From: Anaerobacillus isosaccharinicus | GTDB taxonomy: Bacteria > Bacillota > Bacilli > Bacillales > Anaerobacillaceae | NCBI RefSeq assembly: GCF_001866075.3 | Contig: NZ_CP063356.1 | Span: 186,001 to 250,000, forward strand | Direction of reading: 5' to 3' | DNA: 64,000 nucleotides | In this document: positions 1 to 9,177 of the stretch, piece by piece | Layout: the number at the start of each line of letters is the position of its first letter | Position numbering within the stretch: the first letter of the stretch is position 1 | Translations under genes and position numbers: made by a program | Notes under the pieces: generated by a model | The model's input: only the letters and a program-made list of their open reading frames with translations | Database searches by the model: none | Told to the model about the DNA's origin: nothing

Positions 1-39
1 TGGCGAAGTAGCCGCATGATCTACATAGATAGATTTCAT
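1..39 (-). CDS. Cysteine desulfurase (IscS/NifS family), N-terminal fragment
   Basis: The reverse strand starts with ATG at 39 and reads MKSIYVDHAATSP before the window edge cuts it off. This is the typical N-terminus of class V aminotransferase cysteine desulfurases, which take sulfur from cysteine with PLP. A Shine-Dalgarno AAGGTGC (44-50) precedes the start. In B. subtilis the gene after cymR is yrvO, a desulfurase that feeds MnmA in tRNA 2-thiouridylation, so position supports the same role. Only 13 codons are visible, so the subtype is inferred from context. Confidence 0.8.
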   Translation of the reverse strand, partial: MKSIYVDHAATSP

Positions 40-57
40 TTTTGCACCTTCTTACTA

Positions 58-156
58 AAATGTAGAATGTAAAATGTAGAATGAAAAATTTAAAAGTTAA
101 GCATCGAAGCTGAGCTGTCACTCATTCTACATTCTGAATTCTACATTCTACATTAT
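58..156. repeat. Heptad-arm inverted repeat, locus 1 (cymR/desulfurase gap)
   Basis: The left arm holds TGTAGAA, TGTAAAA, TGTAGAA and TGAAAAA in 7-bp register. The right arm holds TTCTACA, TTCTGAA, TTCTACA, TTCTACA. The core carries the variant GCATCGAAGC. The element fills most of the 123-bp gap between two genes likely to share a transcript. Confidence 0.85.
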
Positions 157-162
157 TATGGA

Positions 163-582
163 CTAAATATAAAACATATAGTATTCTTGGTTGCCTTTAT
201 CTTCATAATTGGCTAATTGGTCTAGTGTTGTGTTATCGAGAACATCTTTGACCGCGTCTCTAATTTTAATCCAAAGATCGCGTTTTGCTGGCTCTTCGTC
301 TTCCAATACTTCAACTGGACTAATTGGCCCTTCAAGAACTCTGATTATGTCACCTGCTGTAATTTTTTCTGCTTCTTTCGCTAGCATGTAACCACCGTAT
401 GCTCCGCGAACACTTTTCACTAAAAGGGCATTCCGAAGCGGTGCAATTAATTGCTCTAGATAATGTTCTGATAAATCATGATCTTTGGCGATCGATTTTA
501 ATGAAACTGGTCCCTCACCTTGCTTCTTTGCTAATGCCATCATGATTGTTAACCCGTAACGTCCCTTGGTCGATATCTTCAA
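163..582 (-). CDS. cymR: CymR, Rrf2-family repressor of cysteine metabolism
   Basis: This 139-residue protein is nearly collinear with B. subtilis CymR: it opens MKISTKGRYGLT, has the Rrf2 winged-helix segment (SEHYLEQLIAPLRNA, about 38-52), the GAYGGY wing (about 61-66), the ISPVEVLEDEEPAKR stretch, and ends YYMFYI. CymR represses cysteine and sulfur-uptake genes, with CysK as partner in Bacillus (family knowledge). It has no cysteine and no Rrf2 Fe-S ligands. The start is TTG (580-582), preceded by AGAGGG. That ribosome site and the first 68 bases lie inside the end of the upstream membrane gene, which suggests translational coupling. Confidence 0.95.
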   Translation of the reverse strand: MKISTKGRYGLTIMMALAKKQGEGPVSLKSIAKDHDLSEHYLEQLIAPLRNALLVKSVRGAYGGYMLAKEAEKITAGDIIRVLEGPISPVEVLEDEEPAKRDLWIKIRDAVKDVLDNTTLDQLANYEDKGNQEYYMFYI

Positions 583-1207
583 TTTTTATCCCTCTTTCTA
601 TCATAGCATCTACTAAACGTTGACATTGTGGCAACGTAAAACCTACGACATTACCAATCGTTAGACTAAATAGAATTGTTCCAATAAATACTGGTCCGCC
701 TAAAATCCAGCCAATCATTAACACAACAATTTCCATGACAAAACGAACATGCTGAACTTTCCAACCACTTCGTTCAGTAATGGCAATCATTAAGCTGTCT
801 CTAGGTCCAGCTCCACACTTTGGAGCTATATAAAGTCCAATACCATAACCACAAACTATGACTCCAACCAAAAGCATAACATATTGTCCTATTGTTGTGG
901 CAGGTGTATTAATAAATATACGAAAAATGTCAATAAATACGCCAACAAGCACCATATTTAGAAAGGCACCGAACTGTGGCCATTCTTTTGTTAATATACC
1001 AGTTATTGTTATTATACAAAAACCCACTATTATTGACCACGAACCAACAGTAAGTCCTACTTGTTTTGTCAGACCAATGTGGAGCACGTCCCAAGGGGCA
1101 ACACCCAGATTTGCTTCTATCATTAAGACAATCCCAAATGACATAACAAGCAATCCTGTTAAAAAAATTAGCCATCTTCTACCAAATCTTCTTTTGTCTA
1201 GTGCCAC
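515..1207 (-). CDS. YczE/YitT-type integral membrane protein
   Basis: The protein has about five hydrophobic segments, starting with WLIFLTGLLVMSFGIVLM, and the motif APWDVLHIGL typical of the YczE/YyaS/YitT group. Its transported substrate is unknown. I place the start at GTG 1205-1207 because AGGAGAGG lies about 11 bases upstream, giving 230 residues; a TTG at 1268-1270 would add 21 residues but has no ribosome site. It is not between rarA and cymR in B. subtilis, so it looks like a local insertion. Its 3' end overlaps cymR by 68 bases in another frame, and it is divergent from rarA. Confidence 0.75.
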   Translation of the reverse strand: MALDKRRFGRRWLIFLTGLLVMSFGIVLMIEANLGVAPWDVLHIGLTKQVGLTVGSWSIIVGFCIITITGILTKEWPQFGAFLNMVLVGVFIDIFRIFINTPATTIGQYVMLLVGVIVCGYGIGLYIAPKCGAGPRDSLMIAITERSGWKVQHVRFVMEIVVLMIGWILGGPVFIGTILFSLTIGNVVGFTLPQCQRLVDAMIERGIKIEDIDQGTLRVNNHDGISKEAR

Positions 1208-1384
1208 AGTTGTGTCATCCTCTCCTAGCCTTGCTACCAAACTGTTTATTTCATAATCAAATTCAATCAATTATATCACGATTTTCGAAATTAAAGGTAA
1301 GAATAAAAGCTGGTAGATAATCGTTGCATTTAGCTTTCTCATCAGTTATTCTGACTCAAAAGACTCTTAAGGAGTAGACAAACC

Positions 1385-2713
1385 GTGGACTTATTTAATT
1401 ACTCTTCCAAGCAAAATGAAAATATCAAAGGGCCTTTAGCAAGTCGGATGCGGCCTAGAACAATCGACGAAGTCATTGGCCAAGAAGAAATACTTGGCAA
1501 AGGAACGTTACTCAGACGAGCGATTGAGGCCGATCGCTTAACTCCAATGATCTTTTATGGACCACCTGGCACAGGAAAAACAACGATTGCCAAAGTCATT
1601 GCAAACTCAACTTCTGCTACTTTTGAACAGTTAAATGCTGTCACTGCTGGCATTGCAGATATAAGAAAAGTTACAGATGTCGCTAAAGAACGACTTTTAA
1701 TGTACGATAAAAAAACCGTTTTATTCATTGATGAGATCCACCGTTTTAATAAAGGTCAACAAGATGCTTTATTACCGAACGTTGAAGATGGAACCGTTAT
1801 TTTAATTGGTGCAACAACTGAGAGTCCGATGTTTGAGATAAACCAAGCTTTACTATCTCGGTCACGGCTTTTTCAATTAAGACCACATACAGATAAAGAC
1901 ATTAAAGAAATCTTATCAGTTGCAATTACCGATAAAGAACGAGGATATGGAAACTATCAAATTCATCTAAATGATGAAGCATTAGATCATATCGTGAATG
2001 TAGCCAATGGAGATGCTAGATCAGCATTAAATGCATTAGAGCTTGCTGTCCTTACTACAAATCCAAATTCTGAAGGTGTTATTTCGATTACACTACATAT
2101 TGCCGAGGAATCGATTCAAAAACGTATCGTCCGTTATGATAAGAAAGGCGATAACCATTATGATACAATTTCTGCTTTCATTAAAAGTATTCGTGGATCA
2201 GATCCAGATGCAACGTTATATTGGCTGGCCAAAATGCTTTATGCCGGAGAAGATCCAAAGTTTATCGCTAGAAGATTGTACGTTCATGCCGCAGAAGATA
2301 TTGGTTTAGCTGATCCAAACGCGCTGCTCATCGTTCAAGCAGCTACTTTCGCAGTAGATTTTGTCGGCATGCCTGAAGCTAGAATTCCTTTAGCAGAAGC
2401 TGCTCTTTATTTAGCAACAGCTCCAAAAAGCAATGCGGTAATCACTGGTATCGACAAAGCCCTTGATGCTGTAAAAAAAGAAAAAACAGGTGAAGTACCT
2501 GTCCACTTAAAGGATGCCCATTATAAAGGTGCCAAAGAATTAGGTCATGGCATTGGTTATAAATACCCTCATGATTATGAAAAAAATTATGTACCGCAAC
2601 AATACTTACCAGACCACATGATCGGTAAAAGCTTTTATAAACCTTCCGACAACGGCTACGAATTAACCGTAAACAAACGGTTACAGTACTTTGAGCAACG
2701 GAAGAAAATGTAG
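1385..2713 (+). CDS. rarA: RarA/MgsA, AAA+ ATPase of replication fork maintenance
   Basis: The 442 residues show an AAA+ clamp-loader-like ATPase: Walker A GPPGTGKTT (59-67), Walker B VLFIDEIH (112-119), the GATTESP sensor-1 segment, and a C-terminal RarA tetramerisation region with the LYLATAPKSNA signature. RarA acts with SSB at stalled forks (family knowledge). The start is GTG 1385, with AAGGAG at 1369-1374. The TAG stop (2711-2713) lies within the first heptads of the adjacent inverted repeat, so the last codon and stop may come from that element. B. subtilis also has this gene (yrvN) beside cymR. Confidence 0.95.
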   Translation: MDLFNYSSKQNENIKGPLASRMRPRTIDEVIGQEEILGKGTLLRRAIEADRLTPMIFYGPPGTGKTTIAKVIANSTSATFEQLNAVTAGIADIRKVTDVAKERLLMYDKKTVLFIDEIHRFNKGQQDALLPNVEDGTVILIGATTESPMFEINQALLSRSRLFQLRPHTDKDIKEILSVAITDKERGYGNYQIHLNDEALDHIVNVANGDARSALNALELAVLTTNPNSEGVISITLHIAEESIQKRIVRYDKKGDNHYDTISAFIKSIRGSDPDATLYWLAKMLYAGEDPKFIARRLYVHAAEDIGLADPNALLIVQAATFAVDFVGMPEARIPLAEAALYLATAPKSNAVITGIDKALDAVKKEKTGEVPVHLKDAHYKGAKELGHGIGYKYPHDYEKNYVPQQYLPDHMIGKSFYKPSDNGYELTVNKRLQYFEQRKKM

Positions 2714-2820
2714 TAGAATGTAGAATTAAAAATGTAGAATGTAGAATTTTTTTTTAAGTTTAGCTTCGAAGCAAAACTTTAAAACCATTTTACATTCTAC
2801 ATTTTACATTTATACATTCT
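2708..2820. repeat. Heptad-arm inverted repeat, locus 2 (rarA 3' end)
   Basis: The left arm has TGTAGAA-type units running from the rarA stop to about 2755. The core has GCTTCGAAGC at 2763-2772. The right arm has TTTTACA, TTCTACA, TTTTACA from 2788. The fold would lie directly after the stop codon. Confidence 0.85.
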
Positions 2821-3170
2821 TTAATAAATAAATTTGGTTCTTTCCCGTAAAATGTCCTTCCTCGCTGAATTTTCTGATCCCACATATTCATTAAAACCAC
2901 TTCTTTTTATGTTTCTACTATTTTATCCTAATGAATTTGATTTTTTTCATCTATTATATCTTTTCTTACTAAGTAGTTTGGGAGATGAGTGAATTTTACA
3001 GCAAAATATTTACATTCCACGCAATTTATCTATGTCTAAGTACAAAAATTACTCCAACTATGTATATTTCTAATTAAATCTGTCAAAAGTATTACTAATC
3101 AATTAACATTTTTTCACATTTTAATAATGGGTAGAAAAATAGAAATAATATTTAAGGAGATGAATGATTT
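2821..3170. other. Non-coding AT-rich gap before rsfA
   Basis: I see no open frame with a ribosome site, RNA motif or strong hairpin here. The stretch presumably holds the rsfA promoter. I could not assign a convincing sigma-factor site. The only clear signal is AAGGAGATGA at 3153-3162, the rsfA ribosome site. Confidence 0.5.
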
Positions 3171-3824
3171 ATGAAAATTAGACAAGATGCTTGGTCGTCA
3201 GAAGATGACTTATTACTCGCTGAAACTGTGTTACGCCATATAAGAGAAGGTGGAACTCAGTTAAAAGCATTTGATGAAGTAGGAGATGAGTTAAACCGTA
3301 CTTCTGCAGCATGTGGATTCCGCTGGAATGCAGTAGTTAGAAACCAATATAATGAAGCAATAAAACTAGCAAAAAAACAAAGAAAAGAAATGAAACGTAG
3401 ATTGTCATATAAACCTACGGCGACTGTTCATACTATGGAAACTTCAATGATGCCAACTATGACAGCTTCTGAAGTAAATGTTGTAGGAAATTACCAGCAA
3501 CAGACCCAGAGCCTTAATCTAAAAGACGTACTTAATTTTATTCAATCATTAGCTTCAAAAGAAGGTAGTTCATTAGAATTAAGGAAAGATAATGAAAAAC
3601 TAATGAAAGAAAACTTACAATTAATGACCGAGAAAAAAGAGTTAGAAGCTAAGCTTTCTAAACTAGAGAACGACCACCGAGTTGTTGAAGAAGATTATCA
3701 ATCATTAATTCAAATCATGAACCGCGCTCGTAGAATGGCTTTACTACAAGACGAGGAAGAACAAATACAAGCTCCTAAGTTCCGTATGGACAAGAATGGG
3801 AACTTAGAAAAAATTGCGAAATAA
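3171..3824 (+). CDS. rsfA: RsfA-type prespore transcription factor
   Basis: The N-terminal 60 residues form a Myb/SANT-like DNA-binding domain opening MKIRQDAWSSEDDLLLAET, with SAACGFRWNAVVR as recognition helix, as in RsfA and its Bacillus paralogues. A Q/S/T-rich linker (about 80-120) and a coiled coil (about 137-200) follow. RsfA tunes sigma-F dependent genes in the forespore (family knowledge). The ATG has AAGGAGATGA about 9 bases upstream. A hairpin terminator follows. Paralogues with the same domain exist, so the exact orthologue is less certain than the family. Confidence 0.85.
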   Translation: MKIRQDAWSSEDDLLLAETVLRHIREGGTQLKAFDEVGDELNRTSAACGFRWNAVVRNQYNEAIKLAKKQRKEMKRRLSYKPTATVHTMETSMMPTMTASEVNVVGNYQQQTQSLNLKDVLNFIQSLASKEGSSLELRKDNEKLMKENLQLMTEKKELEAKLSKLENDHRVVEEDYQSLIQIMNRARRMALLQDEEEQIQAPKFRMDKNGNLEKIAK

Positions 3825-3833
3825 GCACAAACA

Positions 3834-3866
3834 AAAGCACCGGAATGTTTCCGATGCTTTTTGTTT
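3834..3866. terminator. Bidirectional terminator between rsfA and lutC
   Basis: AGCACCGGAA and TTTCCGATGCT pair with a short loop. A T-run follows on the + strand and TTTTGTTTG on the - strand, so the hairpin can end both convergent genes. Confidence 0.85.
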
Positions 3867-3869
3867 GCT

Positions 3870-4589
3870 TTATTTATCTTCGACAATAATATAAGTTGCT
3901 TTAATCGGGCCATGTACACCAACAACTAAATTTAACTCAATATCGGCACTATTACTTGGACCAGAAATAAAGTTAATACATGACGGGATAGGACCAGCTT
4001 GAGCCATCTCATGAATTTGAGTAGCTGCCTGCGACATACGTGGTACGATTGTACTCTTTGGAATAATAGCAATATACGTTGCTGGAAGTAGACTAACAGA
4101 TCTACCTTTTCCTTTGTCACTAAATAAAACAACTGAACCTGATTCGGCTAACGTAATATCAGAGAATGTAATTCCAATGTTTGCTCTTTCAGCTATCGTG
4201 ATATTTTCTTCACCTATGCTAGGATCCCATACATGAAATTCGTTCTCTTCAACATTTGAAAACTCCTCAAATACCTCAGTTAAGTTATACTCTGCAAAAC
4301 GAGGATCATTCCAGTTGATAATTGATTTTCCGCCAAGCTCTGCGATCGCATCCTTTAAGACATTCTGCAATGTTTGCATTGTTGCTCTTTTAGCAACCGT
4401 GTGAATTCTTTGACACTGATCTTCTAGTTGAGCAGCTAATTCATCTTGGGACATACCTTTAAAAACTTCATATTGCGGGCGATGCTTCCACTCTGGTCGA
4501 ACAACACCTGAAGTTTTGCGCTCTCTTCCTAAAGAATTCGCAATTTTATTAAGAAATTTTTCTTTGTTATAAACTGTTCCTGCTGTCAT
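3870..4589 (-). CDS. lutC: LutC, lactate utilization LUD-domain protein
   Basis: This 239-residue LUD (DUF162) protein ends with the family pattern GPSNSADIELNLVVGVHGP (about 212-230). With LutA and LutB it forms the L-lactate to pyruvate oxidation system. I start it at ATG 4587-4589 because AAAGGAGG ends 8 bases upstream; an in-frame ATG at 4619 would overlap lutB by 29 bases. The chosen start lies one base after the lutB stop, as expected for a coupled operon. Its ribosome site sits in the last codons of lutB. Confidence 0.93.
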   Translation of the reverse strand: MTAGTVYNKEKFLNKIANSLGRERKTSGVVRPEWKHRPQYEVFKGMSQDELAAQLEDQCQRIHTVAKRATMQTLQNVLKDAIAELGGKSIINWNDPRFAEYNLTEVFEEFSNVEENEFHVWDPSIGEENITIAERANIGITFSDITLAESGSVVLFSDKGKGRSVSLLPATYIAIIPKSTIVPRMSQAATQIHEMAQAGPIPSCINFISGPSNSADIELNLVVGVHGPIKATYIIVEDK

Positions 4590-4590
4590 C

Positions 4591-6021
4591 CTAGTTTCCT
4601 CCTTTGTCACGGTTATCAAACCATGTTCTGAACTTATCTTTACCTTTACTTAGTTCAGGAAGGTCGCGAATATCTGTCCATAATTTTACTGGTCCAGGGC
4701 CATCTGTGATAAAACCATTTTTCGTAAAAGGACCCATAACAGAAGGTGCAGACTTTGTACCAACATTATATACAGTTGGTGATGAAGCAGCAAAGGCATA
4801 TCCTTTCATTGCTAACTTTTCAGCAAATGGTGCTTTACCTTCTTGCTCTACCATTACACGACGATGTTCGATTAAAAGATTATGCAAAGGAATTTTTACT
4901 GGACAAACTTCTGTACACGCTCCACATAAACTTGATGCGTAAGGTAATTCCTTCCACTCATCATAATCACCTAATAATGGATTTAATACCGCGCCAATCG
5001 GTCCAGGGTAAATCGAACCGTAAGAATGTCCTCCAATGTGACGATACACTGGACAAACGTTAATACAGGCAGCACAACGAATACATTGAAGGGCACTTTG
5101 GAATTGTGTCCCTAAAATCTTTGATCTACCATTATCGACAATGACTAAATGGAACTCTTCTGCACCATCTACATCGCCCTCTTGTTTCGTCCCTGTTAAA
5201 CCAGTTACATAACTAGTAAGCTTTTGGCCAACAGCACTTCTAGCTAACATACTAATAAGGATGTCTAATTCTTCCCAAGTTGGAACGATTCTTTCCATCC
5301 CCATAACGGCAATCTGCGTTTTCGGAATAGTTGTTGCAAGTCTTGCATTCCCTTCATTCGTAACAAGCGAGATAGAACCTGACTCTGCTACTGCAAAGTT
5401 ACAACCAGTAATACCAACTTCTGCAGTTAAGAAGTCTTTTCGTAACTCTTCACGAGCAAACAAAGCCATCTCTTTAGGATCACTTGTTTTCGTGTATCCT
5501 CTTTTATCAGCAAAAGTTTGGCGAATTTGCTCTTTATTTTTATGAAGGGCTGGAACAACAATATGTGACGGTGGATCATGATCATCTAATTGTAAAATCC
5601 ATTCTCCAAGATCACTTTCAATAACTTCACAACCCATAGATTCAAGGGCTTGATTCATACTAATTTCTTCAGTTACCATTGATTTAGATTTAATTATTTT
5701 CTTAGCGTCTTTACGAGATACGACACCTTTAATATATTCATTAGCTTCTTCAGCTGTTTCTGCAAAAAAGACGTTACCACCGTTTTTAATAACGTTCTCA
5801 GTCAATTGCTCTAAATAAAAATCTAAGTTTTCAAGAGTGTGTTGACGAATTTCTTCAGCAAGATTTCTCCAATCCTCCCAGTCACCTAAAGCACTTATTG
5901 AATCTAAACGGCGTCCTTGCATCCGTTCTTGAGCGCCTGCAACAGCTTTACGCATAAAGTCATCATTAATTCCCTTATCTACACGAGTAAAGAACTTGTC
6001 ATCACCTGTTTTAATCCCCAT
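4591..6021 (-). CDS. lutB: LutB, iron-sulfur subunit of L-lactate oxidation
   Basis: The 476 residues carry an N-terminal LUD domain and two 4Fe-4S clusters: C-x2-C-x2-C-x3-CP at about 313-324 ([12 protein letters not shown]) and C-x2-C-x3-CP at about 366-374 (CGACTEVCP). LutB homologues pass electrons during lactate oxidation to pyruvate (known for B. subtilis LutABC). The ATG (6019-6021) lies 12 bases after the lutA stop, with AGGCGGTG between. Length and cysteine pattern are complete. Confidence 0.95.
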   Translation of the reverse strand: MGIKTGDDKFFTRVDKGINDDFMRKAVAGAQERMQGRRLDSISALGDWEDWRNLAEEIRQHTLENLDFYLEQLTENVIKNGGNVFFAETAEEANEYIKGVVSRKDAKKIIKSKSMVTEEISMNQALESMGCEVIESDLGEWILQLDDHDPPSHIVVPALHKNKEQIRQTFADKRGYTKTSDPKEMALFAREELRKDFLTAEVGITGCNFAVAESGSISLVTNEGNARLATTIPKTQIAVMGMERIVPTWEELDILISMLARSAVGQKLTSYVTGLTGTKQEGDVDGAEEFHLVIVDNGRSKILGTQFQSALQCIRCAACINVCPVYRHIGGHSYGSIYPGPIGAVLNPLLGDYDEWKELPYASSLCGACTEVCPVKIPLHNLLIEHRRVMVEQEGKAPFAEKLAMKGYAFAASSPTVYNVGTKSAPSVMGPFTKNGFITDGPGPVKLWTDIRDLPELSKGKDKFRTWFDNRDKGGN

Positions 6022-6033
6022 TTACTTCACCGC

Positions 6034-6753
6034 CTATCGACTATTTAATACTTCTGCAATATGCATAACTTTGATTGGTTTACCTTGACGATTAATTCGA
6101 CCACCAATATTCATTAAACAACCTAAATCTGCACCAATTAATACTTCTGCTTCTGTTTCTTCTATGTGTTGAACTTTCTCATTAACCATTTGCTCAGATA
6201 TTGGTAGCATCTTTACAGCAAAAGTACCGCCGAAACCACAGCACTGCTCTTTATTAGGTAATTCAGTAAACTCTAAACCTTCTACATTTTGAAGTAGTGT
6301 CATTGGAGCTTCTTTCACACCTAATAATCGAGTCATATGGCATGAAGTATGATATGTTGCTTTAGCATTAAGTTTTGCGCCTACATCGGTAATATTTAAT
6401 ACATCTACAAGAAATTGTGTTAATTCATATGATTTATTTTTAAGTTCTTCTGCTCTTTGCTTCCACTCGGCATCGTCTTCAAATAAATGAACGTATTCAT
6501 GTAGCATCGTTACACATGAACCTGATGGTGAAACGACGAACTTTGCATCTTTGAAAACATTGATCATGTGCTTTGCTACTTCTCTTGTTTCACGATGGTA
6601 GCCACTGTTATAAGCTGGCTGCCCACAGCACGTTTGTTTTTTTGGGAAATCTACTTCACAACCAAATCTCTCGAGAATTTCCACTGTGCTTTTCCCCACT
6701 GACGCTGGGTATACAACGTCAGCTAAACAAGTTAAAAATAAAGAAACCTTCAT
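6034..6753 (-). CDS. lutA: LutA, CCG-domain protein of L-lactate oxidation
   Basis: The 239-residue protein has two CCG (DUF224) units with cysteine pairs at about 42-43 ([11 protein letters not shown]) and 171-172 ([11 protein letters not shown]), the ligand pattern of the heterodisulfide reductase/GlpC group. It is the first gene of lutABC. The start ATG follows AGGGGGAA. A perfect 13-base dyad (6789-6801) about 35 bases upstream is a likely GntR-type (LutR-like) operator, so induction by lactate is inferred. The neighbouring lactate permease fits the same pathway. Confidence 0.95.
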   Translation of the reverse strand: MKVSLFLTCLADVVYPASVGKSTVEILERFGCEVDFPKKQTCCGQPAYNSGYHRETREVAKHMINVFKDAKFVVSPSGSCVTMLHEYVHLFEDDAEWKQRAEELKNKSYELTQFLVDVLNITDVGAKLNAKATYHTSCHMTRLLGVKEAPMTLLQNVEGLEFTELPNKEQCCGFGGTFAVKMLPISEQMVNEKVQHIEETEAEVLIGADLGCLMNIGGRINRQGKPIKVMHIAEVLNSR

Positions 6754-6788
6754 ATTTTTTCCCCCTAAATTGTTAGATAGATGATCCG

Positions 6789-6801
6789 GTCATCAGATGA
6801 C
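6789..6801. promoter_or_regulatory. LutR-like operator upstream of lutA
   Basis: GTCATCAGATGAC is a perfect odd dyad about one base. The core TCATC-N-GATGA recurs twice upstream of the lactate permease. It fits a FadR-subfamily GntR regulator such as LutR; no regulator gene lies in the window. Confidence 0.7.
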
Positions 6802-6855
6802 TTGCTTACAGAATAAAAACGAATAGTTAAATCCGCCTCTATTTAAATTATAGTT

Positions 6856-6888
6856 CCCCAAGCTATTATAACTCATAACAGCTTGGGG
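6856..6888. terminator. Inverted repeat between the permease and lutA
   Basis: CCCCAAGCT (6856-6864) pairs with AGCTTGGGG (6880-6888) around a 15-base loop. On the - strand it is followed by an AT-rich stretch but no clear T-run. It may be a weak terminator reducing transcription from the permease into lutABC, or a stabilising hairpin. Confidence 0.5.
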
Positions 6889-6926
6889 AGCAGTGATATT
6901 TTGTACACTTAATAAATTTTAATCAA

Positions 6927-8717
6927 TTAAGCTGCGTTTTTTTGTTGTTCATCCATCTCTTTATTCTTTTTAATACCAATGATAATTGCGTAAACAAGAC
7001 CTGCAACTACCGCAACAAGAATAATAGATCCAAGATTAAATCCAAAACCGTATAGATATACATACCCTATAGATCCTGCGAATAATACATAGTATGTCAT
7101 TGGAATAATTGTCTTACGGATCATTGATCCTTCACGTCCTACAACACCAGCTGCAGCAGATGCCGCTACTACGTTGTGTACACAAATCATGTTACCAGCT
7201 GCTCCACCAATTGCTTGAAGAGCTACGATAATTGTTGCACTTCCACCAACACCGATTAATTCAGCAGTGTTATATTGGAAACCAGCAAACATCATGTTTG
7301 AAATTGTGTTACTTCCTGCAACGAATGCTCCAAGAGCACCAATGATTGGTGAAATGATTGGCCATTGTGCACCAAATAGTTCAGCTGCACCAACAGCTAA
7401 TTGGAATGGCATTGCACGGAATTCATTTGTTATTACGTTTGAGTTAATGAAAACTTGAACCATTGGTACTGCAAATAGTAATGCTGGAGCCGCACTTAAA
7501 GTTGTTTTGAAAGCCCCATTAACTGCCTTACCATAAGAACTACCTTTCATACCATATAAACCGATACATATTAAAGATACTAAAATGAAAATGGCTGCTG
7601 GTAAATAAAATGGCGATGTTGCAGCCGCAATACCAGGTACATTGAATAAACCGCCTTCATTTCCGAACACTTTTACATAATCAATTTTAATTCCTTGTAA
7701 GAAACTCTTAATCGGTAAAAAGTCAAGACGAGTTAATACTAGGAACATACCTACTAGAATGTACGGGAACCAAGATTTTATCATTGAAACTTTTGGTCCT
7801 TTAAATTCACTTGTATCTACTTTTAAGCTTCCAGACCATTCTGGATCCCAATTTTCTTCTTTTTCAAATGCCCAAGTATGTTTTGGTAACAAGAAACCTG
7901 CTTTTGCTGCAGGAACAACAATTGCTAAACCAATTAATCCACCGAATAATGATGGGAATTCTGGCCCTAATAGATTTGCAATAATAGCGTAAGGAACCGT
8001 GAACGCTAAACCTGCGAAGATAGCAAACTTCCAAATAGCTAAACCTTCTGCAAACGATTTATTTTTACCATAGTACTTGGTTAACATCCCTACCATTATC
8101 ATTGGAAGGAAGATACCAACGATCATATGAAGAATTGAAACTTGTCCTGCTATTTGAAGTAATGTAGCTGGAAGATCAGTAATTGACTCAATACCACCTA
8201 AACCACCATTTACCCCAACGATGATTGGTGTTCCAATTGCACCAAATGTAACTGGTGTTGATTGAATAATTAACGCTACAAGTACAGCACCCATTGCTGG
8301 GAAACCGATCGCAACTAAAAGTGGTGCTGCGATTGCTGCTGGTGTACCAAAGCCTGATGCACCTTCAATGAAAGAACCGAATAACCAAGCGATAATAATT
8401 GCTTGAACACGACGGTCAGGTGATACATCTGTAAAACCTTGTTTAATTGTGTTTAATGCGCCGCCTTCTTTTAACGTGTTTAATAGTAAGATAGCCCCAA
8501 AAACGATCAATAGAATGTCTATTGCCATTACAATCCCACGGAACGATGCCGCAAGAACTTGTGTCATAGGTACGTTCCAAACGAACAATGCTACTGCAGC
8601 TGTGATTAAGAAAGATAGTGGCATTGCACGACTAGCTGGCCAACGTAAAATGACCAAGAACAACAATACTGACAAAATTGGTACTAATGCAATAATTGCT
8701 AACAATCCTGTACCCAA
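6927..8717 (-). CDS. lldP: L-lactate permease, LctP family
   Basis: This 596-residue polytopic protein has more than a dozen hydrophobic segments and LctP-family stretches such as [15 protein letters not shown] (about 118-132) and [18 protein letters not shown] near the C-terminus. The family imports lactate with protons. The start is TTG 8715-8717 with AGGGGGAA upstream. The gene precedes lutABC on the same strand, joining uptake to oxidation. Two TCATC-N-GATGA dyads and a cre-like site lie upstream. The paralogue names lutP, lctP and lldP are interchangeable here. Confidence 0.93.
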   Translation of the reverse strand: MGTGLLAIIALVPILSVLLFLVILRWPASRAMPLSFLITAAVALFVWNVPMTQVLAASFRGIVMAIDILLIVFGAILLLNTLKEGGALNTIKQGFTDVSPDRRVQAIIIAWLFGSFIEGASGFGTPAAIAAPLLVAIGFPAMGAVLVALIIQSTPVTFGAIGTPIIVGVNGGLGGIESITDLPATLLQIAGQVSILHMIVGIFLPMIMVGMLTKYYGKNKSFAEGLAIWKFAIFAGLAFTVPYAIIANLLGPEFPSLFGGLIGLAIVVPAAKAGFLLPKHTWAFEKEENWDPEWSGSLKVDTSEFKGPKVSMIKSWFPYILVGMFLVLTRLDFLPIKSFLQGIKIDYVKVFGNEGGLFNVPGIAAATSPFYLPAAIFILVSLICIGLYGMKGSSYGKAVNGAFKTTLSAAPALLFAVPMVQVFINSNVITNEFRAMPFQLAVGAAELFGAQWPIISPIIGALGAFVAGSNTISNMMFAGFQYNTAELIGVGGSATIIVALQAIGGAAGNMICVHNVVAASAAAGVVGREGSMIRKTIIPMTYYVLFAGSIGYVYLYGFGFNLGSIILVAVVAGLVYAIIIGIKKNKEMDEQQKNAA

Positions 8718-8747
8718 AATAATTCCCCCTAAATTAAATTCAAACTA

Positions 8748-8758
8748 TCATCTGATAA
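8748..8758. promoter_or_regulatory. LutR-like operator near the lactate permease start
   Basis: TCATCTGATAA matches TCATC-N-GATGA with one mismatch. It lies about 30 bases upstream of the permease start, a position suited to blocking transcription. Confidence 0.55.
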
Positions 8759-8838
8759 CCTATTGGTATTAGAGTCCCCTCAAAAACTATGAATAATTGC
8801 CAATAACTCCCTAATAGTTGACAACCTAATCTTATGGT

Positions 8839-8849
8839 CATCAGATGAT
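8839..8849. promoter_or_regulatory. LutR-like operator, distal site
   Basis: TCATCAGATGA is identical to the core of the lutA site. It is about 90 bases from the proximal site and directly beside a cre-like sequence. Confidence 0.65.
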
Positions 8850-8854
8850 TATTT

Positions 8855-8868
8855 GTAAGTGCTTTCAT
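8855..8868. promoter_or_regulatory. Candidate cre (CcpA) site
   Basis: TGTAAGTGCTTTCA differs from the cre consensus TGWAANCGNTNWCA at one central base. Placed by the lactate operator, it suggests carbon catabolite repression of lactate uptake. Confidence 0.5.
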
Positions 8869-9082
8869 TATATGAAAAGTTCAGTTATTTATCAATATAA
8901 AGTTCAAAAAAACTTCATATATAAAACTTATTCAGTTAATAGTAAAAAATAGAGTCGATATTACGGATAGTTCTTTGTATAAAGGTACAAATAAGTGACG
9001 TTTTTTAATGACAAAAATATACCATAATGGTAAAAAACTTAATTTTTACCTAGAACAATAAGTTCCTTTTAGTGCAAAATAT
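8869..9082. other. Non-coding stretch upstream of the lactate operators
   Basis: This AT-rich part of the tcdA/permease gap shows no open frame with a ribosome site and no RNA motif that I recognise. Confidence 0.4.
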
Positions 9083-9123
9083 TTGAAAAAAAATATGAAA
9101 GATGGTATTAGAAGGGAATAGCT

Positions 9124-9177
9124 GTGAATGTTGAATTAAGAAATTATCTCAAAGTGTCATTCAACATTCACTTTTTT
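9124..9177 (+). terminator. Hairpin with T-run on the + strand, beside tcdA 3' end
   Basis: GTGAATGTTGAAT (9124-9136) pairs perfectly with ATTCAACATTCAC (9159-9171). Six T follow at 9172-9177, but only on the + strand, where no known gene lies upstream. tcdA and the permease run on the other strand. Confidence 0.55.
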
